A stretch of DNA of 64,000 bases from Neurospora intermedia (taxonomy: Eukaryota; Ascomycota; Sordariomycetes; Sordariales; Sordariaceae): positions 2,604,001 to 2,668,000 of the forward strand of contig BTPP01000003.1 of the NCBI GenBank assembly GCA_037102815.1. The letters are read 5' to 3'. Below are positions 26,409-38,933 of the stretch, piece after piece (positions within the stretch are counted from its first letter, which is position 1; every line of letters starts with the position of its first letter). The notes beneath the pieces are model-generated. The model had not been told where the DNA came from and ran no database searches. It saw only the letters and a list, made by a program, of their open reading frames with translations. A program made the translations under genes and the position numbers.

Positions 26409-28795
26409 GAAGGGCGGTGAAGCAGGCATGCATCAACCTACTACTGGGACATAGGCGGCCAAGAAAGGAACGATGTGACGTTAATGGGGAAAAAAGAAAG
26501 AAAGAAAGAACCCCGACCCTCGCGAGCTCTGGCAGACAGAAGGAAGGAAAATGAGGACATGTCAAATTGGGGGAGTATTGGGAATAAGGATGGGAAAGGA
26601 AAATAGGTATTGGGAACTTGACGTCGGCGGCTGATGTCCGACTGACTGGACAGGGATACTGACCCGGCGTTGAGGTTATATATTCTTGTTGGGGCTTTGT
26701 TTCTTGTCTCTCGCTGCAAACATTGAAAGTGGCCTGGAATCAGCAGGCTTCCTTATTGTCGGAACTAGGGGCGTATTTTTTTTTTTTTTCCGAGCGGCGT
26801 CTTATCTTTACGGATTTCGGACTCCTCTACTTTTTGTTTCTTTTTATTTGGTCCTTTTTTTGGTGACGATATTTTTGATGAGTTGACGTGGTTTGGTAGA
26901 CTACGTATGATAGTCATGCTGTCAAATAATTCTGACAACTTACAATAACTTGTCTCGAATGAAAGTCGACACATTAATCACCCCCCAAAAAATACCTCAT
27001 TGCCATGCTGAGAACCTTTGTACTGCTTCTGCCAACTCACTACAGGGTGCTTGTTTTATGCTTGGGATGTCTCAGGCTGTTTCAGATATCTTGTCCTGAC
27101 TCTTGATGGACAGAAGTGGTATTGATAACCGGGATTGTGTTCCCGTGGGTCCGTCGACTGTGGGGCAGCGGGGCTGATCTACCGGTATGGGGCCCGATGT
27201 GGGTCTCGGATCGTAGTACCGATGTCCGGCTTGCTAGACCCATTCTTCGGTCCCGATCTCTGCTTCGTGCTCCGGTATCTCTTGGCTTGCCCGGGAAAGT
27301 ACGGAGCAGCAAGAATTGGAAGGGTCGGTATGTCTCCATTGCACGATCACGATGAGCCACATGATAGGCATCCGCAGTCAACACGCATGCGGGTTTGCTG
27401 ACTACTGGGGTGCTACTTTGCAAGCTAGCAATTTCCCCCAGATACATGTGGCCGTCTTGGATTCGCTACAGAGTTGCCCAGCCTTGGGGGGCCAGCGACG
27501 GGAAGGCGGTGACGCGAAAGGCCCGGCCCGTGATTACTTACACCTCACAGTCCATCAAAGCTGTTCTTACAACTTTGCAACTTCCTGAGCGCCTTTGCCG
27601 CCTCTGTGTGGTCCGCCGCCCGCTTGTTGCTGGGGGTGCTTTCAATACTGTAGCCCACTTCACACCGTAATAAGCCGAGTGGTCACTTTGTTTGGTAGTA
27701 TGTCGGTCGGGCACCAAGCTCAACATGGTTCATGTCATTCCACTTCTTGGTCCTTACTCGGACGTTTTACTCACCAGCGCAACATACCTACCTACCCACC
27801 CACACCCTCCTCGGCATCAGGTGAACCTGTGTTCCAGCAGGTCAACTTGTCAAGGCTAATAAGAGCGTCGTACACTGGTCCAGACGTTCCCATGTGGGGG
27901 CACGAGTGGTTACAGGTGCCCCCATGTCGCCTTGTTATTTAAAGAGAGACGCGTGTCAGCACGAAGCAAGCCGCATGCCCCATGGGATGTAGACATCATG
28001 TCCCGAAAGCTTCTGTGCAGCTTCACCTTCCGCCTCAAGCTCTTTTCCCGCCTGCCTTCCATTTGACTTCCGTCTTCCGTCGCACGGGGCTTGCTGGGAG
28101 ACAGCTGCCACCAGTCGAACGTTTCGTCTGACACTCCATGACGTCGGGTCGCCCGGCCTAACGAAAGAGTGAGTGATCGGGAACAAAGTCGTCGACAGTT
28201 GCACTTGCACTTTTGTGGTCACCGCTTCATCCGGAGGCTTCCACTCTCACTCCCTCTCCATCATCCACCCACCAAGCCTCTCGGCTGAAGGAAGGAACAT
28301 AGCTTCAAGTCCTGTGCTTCAGAGCTCTGGTCCTCTACGCACAAGGAGCGCTGGTCGCACACCGGGCGTTGGTCACTTCTCTTAACGGCATAAACCTTAC
28401 TGCATCACAAGGCAGCTGGAGACGTACGGTTACGCTAGGCACATAGCTGTGCTTGCTGAGCCACGCCTGCCGCCAGGAGCCTGGATACGACGATACGCAG
28501 AACCAAACAGTCCCTCATTCAGATTAGGTACCTCTAGACAGTCACGCAGCAAGCAAACACCGCGACGACAGCAGCTCCAAAGTAGAGGTGCCGGCACCTT
28601 TCAGCACGTCTTCAGCACCCTTTCAAGCCTTTGAATAATGCAATATACCCCTTCTTGCAGCCAGCAGAATCAAGGATAACACCTCGGCGGACATCATTCG
28701 GTCACATCGGCCCACCAACACCATCTTCTCAGCAGAACGTATTCACGAGATCCTCAGATTTGTCTAGGATCGCATTCATCCATCTTCAAGCAAAC
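26409..28795. other. intergenic, no gene recognised
   Basis: It holds the probable 3' UTR of the 117-aa gene and a T14-type tract near 26778. About 1.8 kb of ordinary DNA follows, with only short overlapping frames and none that splices into a recognisable protein. The end is the probable promoter of the next gene. Confidence 0.45.
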
Positions 28796-29755
28796 ATGGC
28801 GCTCCCCTTCACCACCTCCCAAGACCCCGACAGCATCAATGGCAGACTTAGGCGCCTCATGTCCCGGAAAAGGGTCCGAAGCAAGAAGGAAGACAAGAGA
28901 AGGGCAGTAGAGTCGCCGGTACCAACTACCCCCATCGTGGCTCTCGCCAAAAGATATGATCCCTGCTCTTTCCGGACCCGACTCGCCGACTCAGGACTCG
29001 CTCCCGAGCTTGGTCAATTTATGGCCAACCATCTGGTAGCAACAACAACAACAACAACAACAACCCCCAAGGCATCCAACGGATGTGTGGCGGTTGAGCG
29101 ATCCCTGGGAAGGCCTGGCGAAGTACCGCCCACACCCCTCCGCGCTATTATGAGAGTCAGTTCGCGGACGCTACGGTCCCGCAAGCGAAGCCGACAAGAA
29201 GACGATGACGGGTACACACCGTCCACGTCTACCAAGATCATCACGGTACCCAGCAGCATCTTGATAGTTCCCTCAGACGAAGATGGCAGCGACAGTTTGG
29301 CGCCAACACCCCTCTCCCCTGGCTTTGACTTGGTCGACATTGCCTTTTCGACCGTGGAAGAGTTCGAGGACACGGAAATGGTTTCTTGGAACGATCGGCG
29401 ACGGGATAGCGGGCCCATCAACTTCGACGCCAACATGTCGACAATGCGCATGCCCTTTTCCTATCAGCACCCACGAGGGACAAGGAGAAGTGTGGTAGAC
29501 ATGGTGGTGACCACCGACTCAGCAGGATTCGCGTCCGATGAGTGGTCTGTCATTGCAGACGCATCCATGATCCCAACCTTCGGACCGAGCGATGTCATGA
29601 AGCAACCGATTCATCAGGCCATCGTTAGGAGTTTTGTCTCTAGGTGTAGGGCAGCCAAGCGGAGAATGATGACTTCTCGACGGCACGTATCATGTCGACA
29701 CAGCTCGACGGACATGACTGCTGGCCAGCGTGCCTCGGTTGGTGCGGTACACTGA
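28796..29755 (+). CDS. hypothetical protein, 319 aa
   Basis: An intronless frame. The start is the ATG at 28796 in an AAACATGGCG context, the first ATG of a frame that is open from 28631. The protein has a basic N-terminus (RLRRLMSRKRVRSKK), a Thr8 run, a second basic patch (TLRSRKRSRQ) that could act as a nuclear localisation signal, an acidic centre around EEFEDTEMVSWNDRR, and an Arg-rich tail. No known domain, signal peptide or membrane segment is visible. Coding preference looks genuine, but I do not recognise the family. It is probably lineage-restricted. Confidence 0.6.
   Translation: MALPFTTSQDPDSINGRLRRLMSRKRVRSKKEDKRRAVESPVPTTPIVALAKRYDPCSFRTRLADSGLAPELGQFMANHLVATTTTTTTTPKASNGCVAVERSLGRPGEVPPTPLRAIMRVSSRTLRSRKRSRQEDDDGYTPSTSTKIITVPSSILIVPSDEDGSDSLAPTPLSPGFDLVDIAFSTVEEFEDTEMVSWNDRRRDSGPINFDANMSTMRMPFSYQHPRGTRRSVVDMVVTTDSAGFASDEWSVIADASMIPTFGPSDVMKQPIHQAIVRSFVSRCRAAKRRMMTSRRHVSCRHSSTDMTAGQRASVGAVH
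29038..29065 (+). repeat. in-frame ACA trinucleotide repeat
   Basis: About eight ACA/CAA units encode a threonine run inside the 319-aa hypothetical protein. Such coding microsatellites vary in length between strains. Confidence 0.85.
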
Positions 29756-31949
29756 TGATGGGAAGGGGGGGTGTGGGGGTCCCCCAGGGTGATGAAATGA
29801 GCTCTGGGACAGTGGCATGTGTGGATTGTAAAGATGCAAATGCTGCGGCGACCAATTGATGAAAAACATCAGGTGTGGGTCAAGATAATGGCCTCGAGGG
29901 AGATGTACCACTTTTCTTTTTTTTTCATTCTTTTTTTTTTTTTCCTTTTCTTTTCCCTCTTCCAGGATAGAGAACTGCATACGACATGGAGTATGTAGCA
30001 GGTAACACCGTGCTGCTATCAAGGAATTGTTTTGTCGACTCCACTACCTTACAGCAAACGATGTCCCAAAAACTGATAATTGAATCACTTCGTCATATCT
30101 GTACATTCTTGTCCATCTCATGAGCCTCATTCGCTGGACTCACTTCGTGGTTTCGTAAAGTGTTTTGACAGCATCACCAGTTGCCCTTTCATGATCAACT
30201 TGTAAAAGAGGGCATATTGGTCAGTGTCGGAACACAAGAAGGTCGAAACTGAGCCTACAGAGCCCCCAGACACCAAGCCCGAAGGTGGCCCTGGCACTGT
30301 TTCAACCAGACGGAACTAAGGCCACAGATTCCATAGCCCAGGATCTTTCAGTTGGACATACTGTTAACAGCCCACGAAAGCTCGTTTACAGTAGAATGGA
30401 GCCGGAGACTCGGCTCAAGCTCCGAATGACCGGTTTTCAAACCAGAAATCTACAAAACCAAGGGGCCACAGATAACAACGTAGATAGCAAGGAGGCCGAG
30501 GACCAAGAAGTCTCAGAGTGGGAAGCCAAAGACCGGGAGGTTGAAGATCAGAATACTCAAAAGTCATGAAACCGAAAAGCCAAACGCCTTGGAGAATGAT
30601 ACCAAGCCTGAAGATACAGTGCCTCGGGACACTCTACACAGAGATACTGAAGCCCAACACGAAGAACCTGGCCGGAGCGTTAAGGAGGGCCGGTTGGATT
30701 TGGAGGGTTGGAGTCGAGTGTTCCTCGAAATAGTCCCCAGGAATCTCTACTCTAACCAGCCCAGCAGTTTTCTAATAATAAAAGCATCTTCATCGCACTG
30801 GAATGAGACAATCTCCGAACCGGCCAGAACAATTTCAGTTTAGAGCCTGCCTGGCTTTGGAATGTCACGCCTCCAACTGGTAAGGACATTCGCAACTACA
30901 GCCTCGACTGGACATCTGGCCTTCTCTTCCGTTTAACTAATTACGAATACGCTAACATTGTTGTTCTATCATCATCGTCTGTCCTCGATAAAGTCTGGGG
31001 TATCGCTACTGTATACACTAGAACCTTGATCCATTCCATCCTGATAACACCTCACATTCGTGATCAATACAACCACCAGGAAGAATCACATTTGCTCAGG
31101 CACTTGCTTCATGCATATGCTTCCCATTCCGCGTGCCTCGAACTGGAAATCAGTCCATTCAAATGAGGACTTTGTAATCCATCAGAATGTATGTATGTAC
31201 AGTAGTACTTTTCCCCCTTGCTGCCGTCAGGAACCCTCCCACGACATGCGTTCATTGCCTCCTAGTGGATCACCGTTTTTGTTGTTTTCTCTTTCGCTAA
31301 AGCCGTTTCTTCATATCGACCACACAATAACTGACATGCATCTTCTCTCCTTGCATCATTCACACCATGCACCGAGCTTGATTGTGCGCAGGATCCGATA
31401 TCTGGAGAGAGCAGCAACAGCAACAGAACAGTAATGATAACTTCCGTGCCGAACCATGGGGGGTAAACAATGAGAAACCGCAACCTAACCATACCTTTGA
31501 GGCCCCCTCTGCACGAAGGAACATGAAATAAAGAGATACCTCTACGCCTCTCTCCCTGATTTCCCTTGACACCTGGCGCCACCGCAAAGAAAAGTTTGAG
31601 CGTGTAAATAAGGAGCAGTGCAAAACAAAAACCTGCCATGCCGGAAAGATGAAGGAAAAACAAAAGCCAGCTGGTCGGCGCGGACCAAGTGATTGCCCTC
31701 GCCGCGTTTCCTAGAACCGGCTCCCTGTGCATCAAGCAGGTAATAGGATGCTTTTTTTTGGTGAGAATAGGAAAATTGGACGAACGCGGTCTCCATTGGG
31801 TTCAGAGACAAAAGGCATACCGTCATCTATACTTCATGATATGTCGTCAAGCGCTAGCGAGATCCAACCGCGTCGTAGCCTCTTTTGAGAACATTGCATG
31901 GGCCAGAACCCAAATGCTAGCCCGTGGACGCAGATGCACCCAAACAAGC
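29756..31949. other. intergenic, containing one possible coding relic
   Basis: A T-rich tract at 29915-29960 follows the 319-aa gene. The right half, up to 31949, is the probable 3' UTR and flank of the minus-strand cyclin gene. Apart from the relic at 30230-30843 listed separately, I see no gene. Confidence 0.45.
30230..30843 (+). pseudogene. possible broken or intron-split hydrophilic gene
   Basis: Three successive plus-strand frames share the same unusual composition, rich in Glu, Asp, Lys, Thr and Pro. The first has TEPTEPPDTKPEG at about 30250-30290. The second has SKEAEDQEVSEWEAKDRE at about 30485-30540. The third has ENDTKPEDTVPRDTLHRDT at about 30590-30650. The DTKPE motif occurs in both the first and third. 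The frame changes could be frameshifts in a decaying gene or unrecognised introns, but I see no strong donor and acceptor pairs. The ATG is also unclear. Chance is possible. Confidence 0.3.
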
Positions 31950-33716
31950 TTAAGGCAGCTGGTCAACGGGGCGGTCCTTGAGCTTGTCAAGGGAGATCTC
32001 GGCGTCAACAACGCCATAGAGAACGGCGTTCTTCTTGGCCCACTGCCGAGTAAGGATGGAGGCTAAGAAGATGTCAAAATAAGATTGCGAGACAAGCAAG
32101 GCCGGTTAGTTGACATACCTTTGAGGAACTTCTTGCTGGCATACTTCTTGAAGAATGCTTCATGAATAACGGGACGGGCCAAATAGTCCACCATGAGATG
32201 GAATACAGGCTCGATCTCCTCCTCGGTATAGCCAGCATAGTAGGCGATAGTCTTGTCCTGTGATCATGAGCGTTAGCAACAGGATGATATGGCGAGTTTT
32301 CGAAATCCATCTATATAACCTACCCATTCTCCGCGACCCAGGATCAATCGTGCCAAGTACATAGCAGCAGCAGCGACATGGCTGGGGCGGTAAGGCATGA
32401 AGCGATGGTCCAGCAAGCTGATCTCCATCAGGTACTTGCCAAGGGTACGGGACTGGATATCGTAGTTGTCTGCCTTGGAGATGCGGCGGAGAAAGTTCAT
32501 AGGATTGGGGTAGCTAAGGTCGTAGTTGAGGGTCGATAGAATGAAACGCTCAGCACTGAGAATCTCAGCTTCAGTAAAGCCGTCATCTGCAACGTGGCGA
32601 AAATTGGCGATGTGGGGGGAGAGGACCTCCTCGTACTTGGAGGCAACAAACATTGCGGTGATACCCACGAGCTGAAGACGATCGAGCTGCACGACCTTTT
32701 CGCTCAAAAAACGATCGATGATGTTGACGGCAAGGAACAGCGTCTCGGGCAGCAGGTGAAACCGAGTATGAACTTCAATGAGCCAGTCGATGAGAATGCC
32801 ACGAGTCTTCCACTCGAGGTCGTCCTGGTGACTCATGTACTGAGGGTTTGGCACTGATTTGCACTCGAGGTCGCGAAGGTACTCGAAAATTTCCGTCGCA
32901 TACTCGGCAACCATAAGAGGATCCTCGAGGTCTTCAGTGTCAAGGTCCTTAACACCTGGCGGATACACTGGCTGAACAGGGACGACATCGCGGACGACGG
33001 GAGCGGGGGGCTCGGCTATCGGCTTCGCAGCCTTGGAAGGAGCATCGTTCTCCTTGGCCTCAGTCCTGAAAACCTTCTTCTTCTCGGGCTCTTCGACGTG
33101 GATCTTCTTGCGGGCCGGTTCACTTTCAACTGGTGCTGATTCCTTGCTAGGGGCGAGCTTGGATGTGGACGGAGGGGGCTTGCGCTTGGCGGGAATGGTG
33201 CCAGCACCAGCACTGGGGCCGACCGTCTTGTTGGGCTCTTTGTTGGATAACGCACGGCGGGCAGTAGTCGCAGTACGGCTCGTAGCCGTCGTGGTCTTCT
33301 TCTGGATGCCACTCGGCTGGGCCGCCTTCGAAACTAGGCCGGGCTTCGCAATCGCTTTCTTCGTTCCCGCAACTTCGACCTTGGTGACATTGCTGACGTC
33401 GCCCAGTGCATTCCGCTTACCGACAGTGCGAGCGGCAGTGGCGGCGGTGGTTGTCGAAATCGTCGTCTTTTTGGTCTGCATGGTTTTCGCGGGCATGGAC
33501 AGTTCGTCGACATGGAGAGTGGCCGCCTTGGCCCTCGTCATACGTGTCGTGGTTGCTGTACTGTTCTCGTCATTTTCGTTCGCGAGTGAACGCGGGTTCC
33601 TCGTCCGCTGCAGGGTTGGGGTTGAGTTAGTACAAACATAGCATGCTGTGAGGACAACCAATTGCATGATTGAACGACAATGCCAACTGTGCAGTAAAAC
33701 TTACAAGATTCGGCAT
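31950..33716 (-). CDS. nimE: B-type mitotic cyclin
   Basis: Four exons, complement(join(31950..32062,32119..32257,32324..33607,33705..33716)), give 515 aa. It is the regulatory subunit that activates Cdk1 for mitotic entry. A canonical destruction box RxxLxxxxN is seen at residues 69-77 (RNALGDVSN), in a Lys/Thr-rich N-terminal region. The N-terminal cyclin fold includes WKTRGILIDWLIEVH (about 270-284) and continues with LPETLFLAVNIIDRFLSEK and ASKYEEV. The C-terminal cyclin fold follows, with YPNPMNFLRRISKAD and HVAAAAMYLARL, and ends in DRPVDQLP. The first coding exon has only four codons (MPNL). It is divergent from the uL2m gene. The cyclin B class is certain; the symbol is by analogy with Aspergillus NimE. 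Confidence 0.96.
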
Positions 33717-35486
33717 TCTCGCCTAAACCTATGCTGGCACAGAAATTGATGTAAAATGTGTCTACTGACGGGGAGGTCAGCTAGCTATTTGGGTGTTTCG
33801 TTGTTGGCGAAGTTCGAGGTGGAGAGACTGGGTCTTATCGAAAGACCGATCCCTGTCACGGAGGGAGGGTTGACGCGAACGACGAGCGAACGACGAGGCA
33901 ATTGTGAACACGGACAGTCGATGAGACTAGACGCACCGACTACAGAGCCCAAAGATGTCGGGAAGAATGGACACCGGCGGTCGGCAGTGATATCGCTGTC
34001 GGCACGTTGTTGAAGCCGGAGATCAACCCTGGGTCCTGCGACGGAAGGTTGGCTGAGACCGTGAAGGATGTGCTGTTGTTGATCGGGAATGTTGCCCAAT
34101 TGGTGACGACGGTCGGGGCAAAGCACGCAATGGCGACGTCCGGAAAGATTGACTGATCGAGGCCAAGGGTTGCCGTCGTGATGGCAAAGGCCTTCGCGAG
34201 TCCAGGTGATGCGTAGTGGGAATGCTAGTTGGCGGACGGGAAAGGGATGTATGATGTTTACGAGGCAGAGAAGAATGGGAGTCTTGTTTTTGCGAGGTCT
34301 TGGTGGAGGTGCCAGTGCCAGTGCAGCCCAGTGGATGGGGCTGGAGTGCCAGTGGACGGAGCGGACGTGTGGACACACACCCAGGTACCCGATCGGACGG
34401 GCTGGGGCTGGGGCAAAGTAGTGCCCTTCGAGGTCACTAGTGCAGCGAGGCTTTGAACCTTTGAAGTCCAAAGACACCGGAAAGGGAACAAAACTACCAC
34501 AACAAGTGATGACGCGCCGTGCAATATGGGCTTTTGTCAGACGCACGTCTTGCTGATGTCTGCCCAGCTAAGTTGTCGAATGATGAGGATGCCGTTGTCG
34601 AATAAGCAAGTCGAAAAGGTTGTATTGCCGAAGAAATGCAGACTTCAATGGCCGGAGTCGAAAGTTGCTGTTGTTGCTGTAGCTGAAAGTCGATTGTTGT
34701 GCGTCCAGGGAAATGGTTGTTAGTCGGATGGTGAGTGTCGAGTTGCAGAATCCGGAGTCGAGAAAGCGGCCAGGAAATGGTACTTGGGCCGGGCGCTGTT
34801 ATGGAGCACTGCAAGCAGAAGGTACAAAGAAGGGTCGCACCTCAAACACGCAGTGAAGGAACTGAAGGCGGCAAGGCCACCACAGGCCACGTCCCTCCCT
34901 TGCTGTCATCCGCCGTCAGGGCAACACTGGGTCACTGGCAACCGCAGGGCAATTCGGTCACATCAGCTTCTGATTGGTTGAAATTGTCCAACAGGCTCCG
35001 CGTGAGCTCCAGCAGCTGTCAACACTAGCCTGGGTCAGACGCGACTGGAACCTTGGGCGGGCAGGAATGGAGCACGATGCACGCTCTTTCCCCGCGCCGC
35101 ACTGCACCTTCACGCGGTGGTGACTGCCCGCTGGTGCCTTCCTCCCGCGCCCGCGTTTTGGAGCGCTGGTGGCAGCACTTGTCCCCTGGAAAGAAACAAG
35201 GCTCTTCACCAAAGGCCAGTCAGTGGCTGCACCACACAAGCCACACTATTAGCAGCCACAATAGTCCGGGATCGCAAACCAATGCACGGCTGTGATTGGC
35301 GCATCAGCCGAGCAATTTTCCACAAGCAGTATCGACGACAAGCCGGCGGCGGGAACCTCGACGAGCAGCCTGCGAGGACGTCGCATTCCGGTTGCTGGAA
35401 ATCGCAGCAATTGTCCCCTCTAGCACCCTCACCTCCCCAGAGCTCACCGCCAGGAGCTTGGGATATCCGACAGCGATCGAGCAGCC
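33717..35486. promoter_or_regulatory. shared upstream region of cyclin B and uL2m
   Basis: These 1.8 kb between divergent starts contain several medium-length frames on both strands. None has a domain, and their composition (Gln, Ser, Pro, Arg) fits untranslated leader DNA. Promoters for both genes must lie here. Confidence 0.45.
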
Positions 35487-36763
35487 ATGCTGCAGCCTCA
35501 ATTCCGACCCCTCCTTGCGGGGACAGCTTCCTTTGCCCAAACCGTGCTGGGCCGCACCGTCGCCAGATGCTATGCCACCAAGGCCGCCACACAAGCAGGA
35601 AGCAGCACCAGCACCAGCAACACCACCAAAGATGCCAAAGCCAAGATCGTCACTCCCTACGTCCGGGACGCCGGCATGATGAGAACCTACAAGCCGCACA
35701 CGCCCGGTATCCGTCACTTGAAGCGCCCGATCAACGACCACCTGTGGAAGGGCCGGCCGTATCTTCCTCTTACCTTCCCCAAGAAGGGTCAATCTAAGGG
35801 TGGCCGTAATCACAGTGGTCGCGTCACCGTCAGACATCGCGGTGGTGGTCACAAGCGAAGAATCCGCATGGTCGACTTTGAACGATGGATCCCCGGTCCG
35901 CACACAGTCCTGCGCATTGAGTACGATCCCGGTCGCAGCGCGCACATCGCGCTGGTGAAGGAAGAGGCCACAGGGAGGAAGAGCTATATTGTTGCGGCGG
36001 ATGGCATGAGGGCTGGAGACGTTGTGCAGAGCTACCGGTCCGGTCTTCCCCAGGACCTGCTCGATTCTATGGGTGGTGTCGTTGATCCTGGTATTCTGGC
36101 TGCGAGGACATGCTGGAGAGGCAACTGCTTGCCCGTGTCCATGATTCCGGTTGGAACCCAGATCTATTGCGTTGGCTCCCGTCCGGATGGCAAGGCTGTC
36201 TTCTGCCGCAGTGCCGGAACATATGCAACCATTATTTCCAAAGAGGAGGAGACCCGTGAGGATGGTACAAAGGTTATGACGGGCAAGTTCGTCAACGTAA
36301 GACTGCAGAGCGGAGAAATCAGAAGGGTCAGCAAGGACGCTTGCGCCACCGTTGGTATTGCCAGCAACATTATGCATCACTACAGACAATTGGGCAAGGC
36401 CGGTAGAAGCCGTTGGCTCAACATTAGGCCTACTGTGAGAGGTTTGGCGATGAACGCAAGTGAGTAGACTTCCGAAGTATCCGTTCGTCAAGCGAGCAAA
36501 ACCAACTAACGGCCTGGTAGATGACCATCCTCACGGTGGTGGTCGTGGTAAGTCGAAGGGTAATAGGCACCCTGTTTCTCCTTGGGGTACACCTGTAAGT
36601 CATGCCCCTTTATTTCCTTGCTTCCTTTGAACAGACGCCTTACCCTCTTTTTCTGTAGGCCAAAGGTGGTTACAAGACTCGCAGAAAGTCCAACGTCAAC
36701 AAGTGGGTGGTTACCCCCCGGGTCCGCAACATGGGAGTCCGGAGGAACAAAAAGACTACATGA
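35487..36763 (+). CDS. rml2: mitochondrial large-subunit ribosomal protein uL2m
   Basis: Three exons, join(35487..36459,36521..36594,36659..36763), give 383 aa. uL2 binds the peptidyl-transferase region of large-subunit rRNA; this is the mitochondrial form. The N-terminus is rich in Arg, Ala, Gln and Thr with almost no acidic residues ([10 protein letters not shown]...[13 protein letters not shown]), fitting an import presequence. The uL2 core follows, with [16 protein letters not shown], a basic [18 protein letters not shown] segment and [17 protein letters not shown]. The highly conserved C-terminus near the catalytic centre crosses the introns: [20 protein letters not shown], then [20 protein letters not shown]. 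Both introns (61 and 64 bp) cluster in this last part. The start is the first ATG, context CAGCCATGC. It is divergent from cyclin B. Confidence 0.97.
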
Positions 36764-37121
36764 AGAAAATAACCCACTGTGCTCAACTTGGGCTATATAC
36801 CCACCATCTTGTACAATATGTAGTGAAACGTATTCATTTGTTCGCAGGCCGGCAGTTCGAGGGCTCAGTATATCACCGGAAGGATGCCATGTGTGGGTAT
36901 TTGGCCCAATAACATCGTCTGTTGGAGATCTGCCGTGTTTGTCTTTGTTTTCCACTTTCGACTGAGCAACTCTACGGCGATGTGGTTCAGGGCCCGGCCA
37001 AGGCCGTAACTGTGCCTATGAATCGGCATACGACTTCAGGAATGTACCAAAGACTACACATGGCGTCTGTTAGACTCGGGCCATGTGCCGACCACAACCT
37101 GACAGAATACGTATCTCTCTG

Positions 37122-37164
<43 letters not shown>

Positions 37165-38933
37165 GTTATGGACAACAGACTACTACATTGATAGAAACTG
37201 AAGTCGTCTGGTCATTGGAGTCGGTCGAGTTGTCCAATCACATTTTGCGTTCATATCTTCTGCAAGGAGGAGGACAAAAATGCCGTCCCCCTTCGCCCTT
37301 TCAGATCTGCTACCGGTTCTGTGAACGCCATCCTGGAAAAAAAAGAAGGGCGTAAATAGCCGCGTGGGTAGACCTGAGCGCAGCGAGATTCTTATGCATT
37401 CCACCGGCGGTATCTTTACAGTGATTAACTGCGTAAGGGCATATCACGACAGCGTCACGGTATGCGTCCGCAATTCGGCCAAACATACAACGCCATGAAG
37501 GAATGAGGGTCGACAGAAGGGAAGCATAGTCTCATCTCCATATATCATAAGATCAACGGGGGTGATGTGTACACTATTTAAGGCGTCTCTTCGGTGGTTT
37601 GGGCAGAGTTTAAGGTTTGCGCTATTCTTTTAGTGTACATACTGTCTCAAAACGTTTCGCTCGTTCAGGGCGGTCCCCTTTTGATACTTCTGGAGATTGA
37701 ATGGGATCGATGGAATCGGTAGTTGTACACTAACTAGTAAGGAAAACTGGGTGCGCCACCATGTCTGGTACCTCACGACCCCGACAGGAAGGCACAATAA
37801 ATATATAGGTAGGGTACATCGTACTTCCTCTCTGCGATGCTTCTCACCCTACACTAAATGAGTTTAGATGCACTAACATGGAAAAGCTGGGGAGTAGGTA
37901 CCTACCTATGGTTGCCCCCATAGTACATACCTCATCCATGTCGGGTACCTCTAGCGTTAGAGGTACGCGGGACTGGGGTTCCACTTGGCTAGGGGCCACT
38001 GCCTAAACCACCCCCCTGAATGATCTAGATTTCTAGGTTGTTACAAGATCGTTGGTTTCGGTTGTAACCTCAACCGGCATGTCACCGAGGAAGCTGCCAT
38101 TCTCCTGCTTTCCATCCGCTCTTGACCGAATAACTCGTTCACCCTCGATAATCTCGTTTTTACATTGGTTTTCTTCTCTTTTATTTCAACTTGGTTATCA
38201 TTGTTCTCATTCTTTTCGAGCCGCTGTTACGGGACTCACTGCATTGCCGCCGGGAATATTGTTGACCTGTCAACTGACTTCAAGCAGATGGGAGGAGTGC
38301 GGACTGCGGGGACCAAGTAAAAATGTAGTGAATGTAGTGTACCTAGTGCAGAAACAGGCATGGCGAATCTATGTTAGCGTTACACGTGCGGTCTTAGAAA
38401 GAGGCTTAGACGTCTTGGGTAGGAAATCGTAGACGCTGATCGCTGGGTGAAACTCATTTTCTGTCAGACCGACAGGTTCGATACAAGAATGAACTGTTCA
38501 ACCTCTGCCGTGCTCTGCATGGACACTCATTACATGCACGCGCCAGGTCTCCGGCTTTGCGTATACTGCGTACTCCCGTCACGACATCTTTGTGCTAGTC
38601 CGGCAAGGTTGTAGGCTAGGTACTAGTACTTAGTTTCCCCAAAATATCATCTCGGTTCCCAACCACTGCAGCCCATAGGTTTGTACTAGCCTGGTCACAC
38701 CTCTTGTCGCTTCACCCTTACATTCAGCTGCGGTTTGCGCCTATTGAAACATCCTCATATTACCTACCCACGCTACTCTTTCCGGCTGGCAAACGCGACC
38801 AGGCAGACTGTTAAACGGACTGGATGCAATCTGACCCAAACTTGCGCTCCCGATCTCTCATCTTGCCGTCCCTTTTTTTTGCTCGAGGTTCTCTCTTTCA
38901 TCCGACCACCCCTCGGATCCTCCTTAGGTCCTC
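36764..38933. other. intergenic with an uninterrupted T40 tract
   Basis: This contains the probable 3' UTR of uL2m, a run of 40 T (37124-37163) and a TAGGTACCTACCTA palindromic cluster (37894-37909). The promoter of the lipid phosphatase follows. No gene was recognised. Confidence 0.5.
37124..37163. repeat. T40 homopolymer
   Basis: Forty consecutive T residues, 360 bp beyond the uL2m stop. It could be a reverse-transcribed poly(A) footprint or simple slippage expansion; exact length may be unreliable in an assembly. Confidence 0.95.

Noticed and set aside
31262-31735. 157-codon minus frame with hydrophobic stretches downstream of cyclin B
   Set aside because: Lies in the probable 3' flank of cyclin B, with no recognisable family; hydrophobic runs come from simple sequence.
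33785-34546. 253-codon minus frame upstream of cyclin B
   Set aside because: Composition rich in Arg, Pro and His without domains, overlapped by several other frames; best explained as GC-rich leader DNA.
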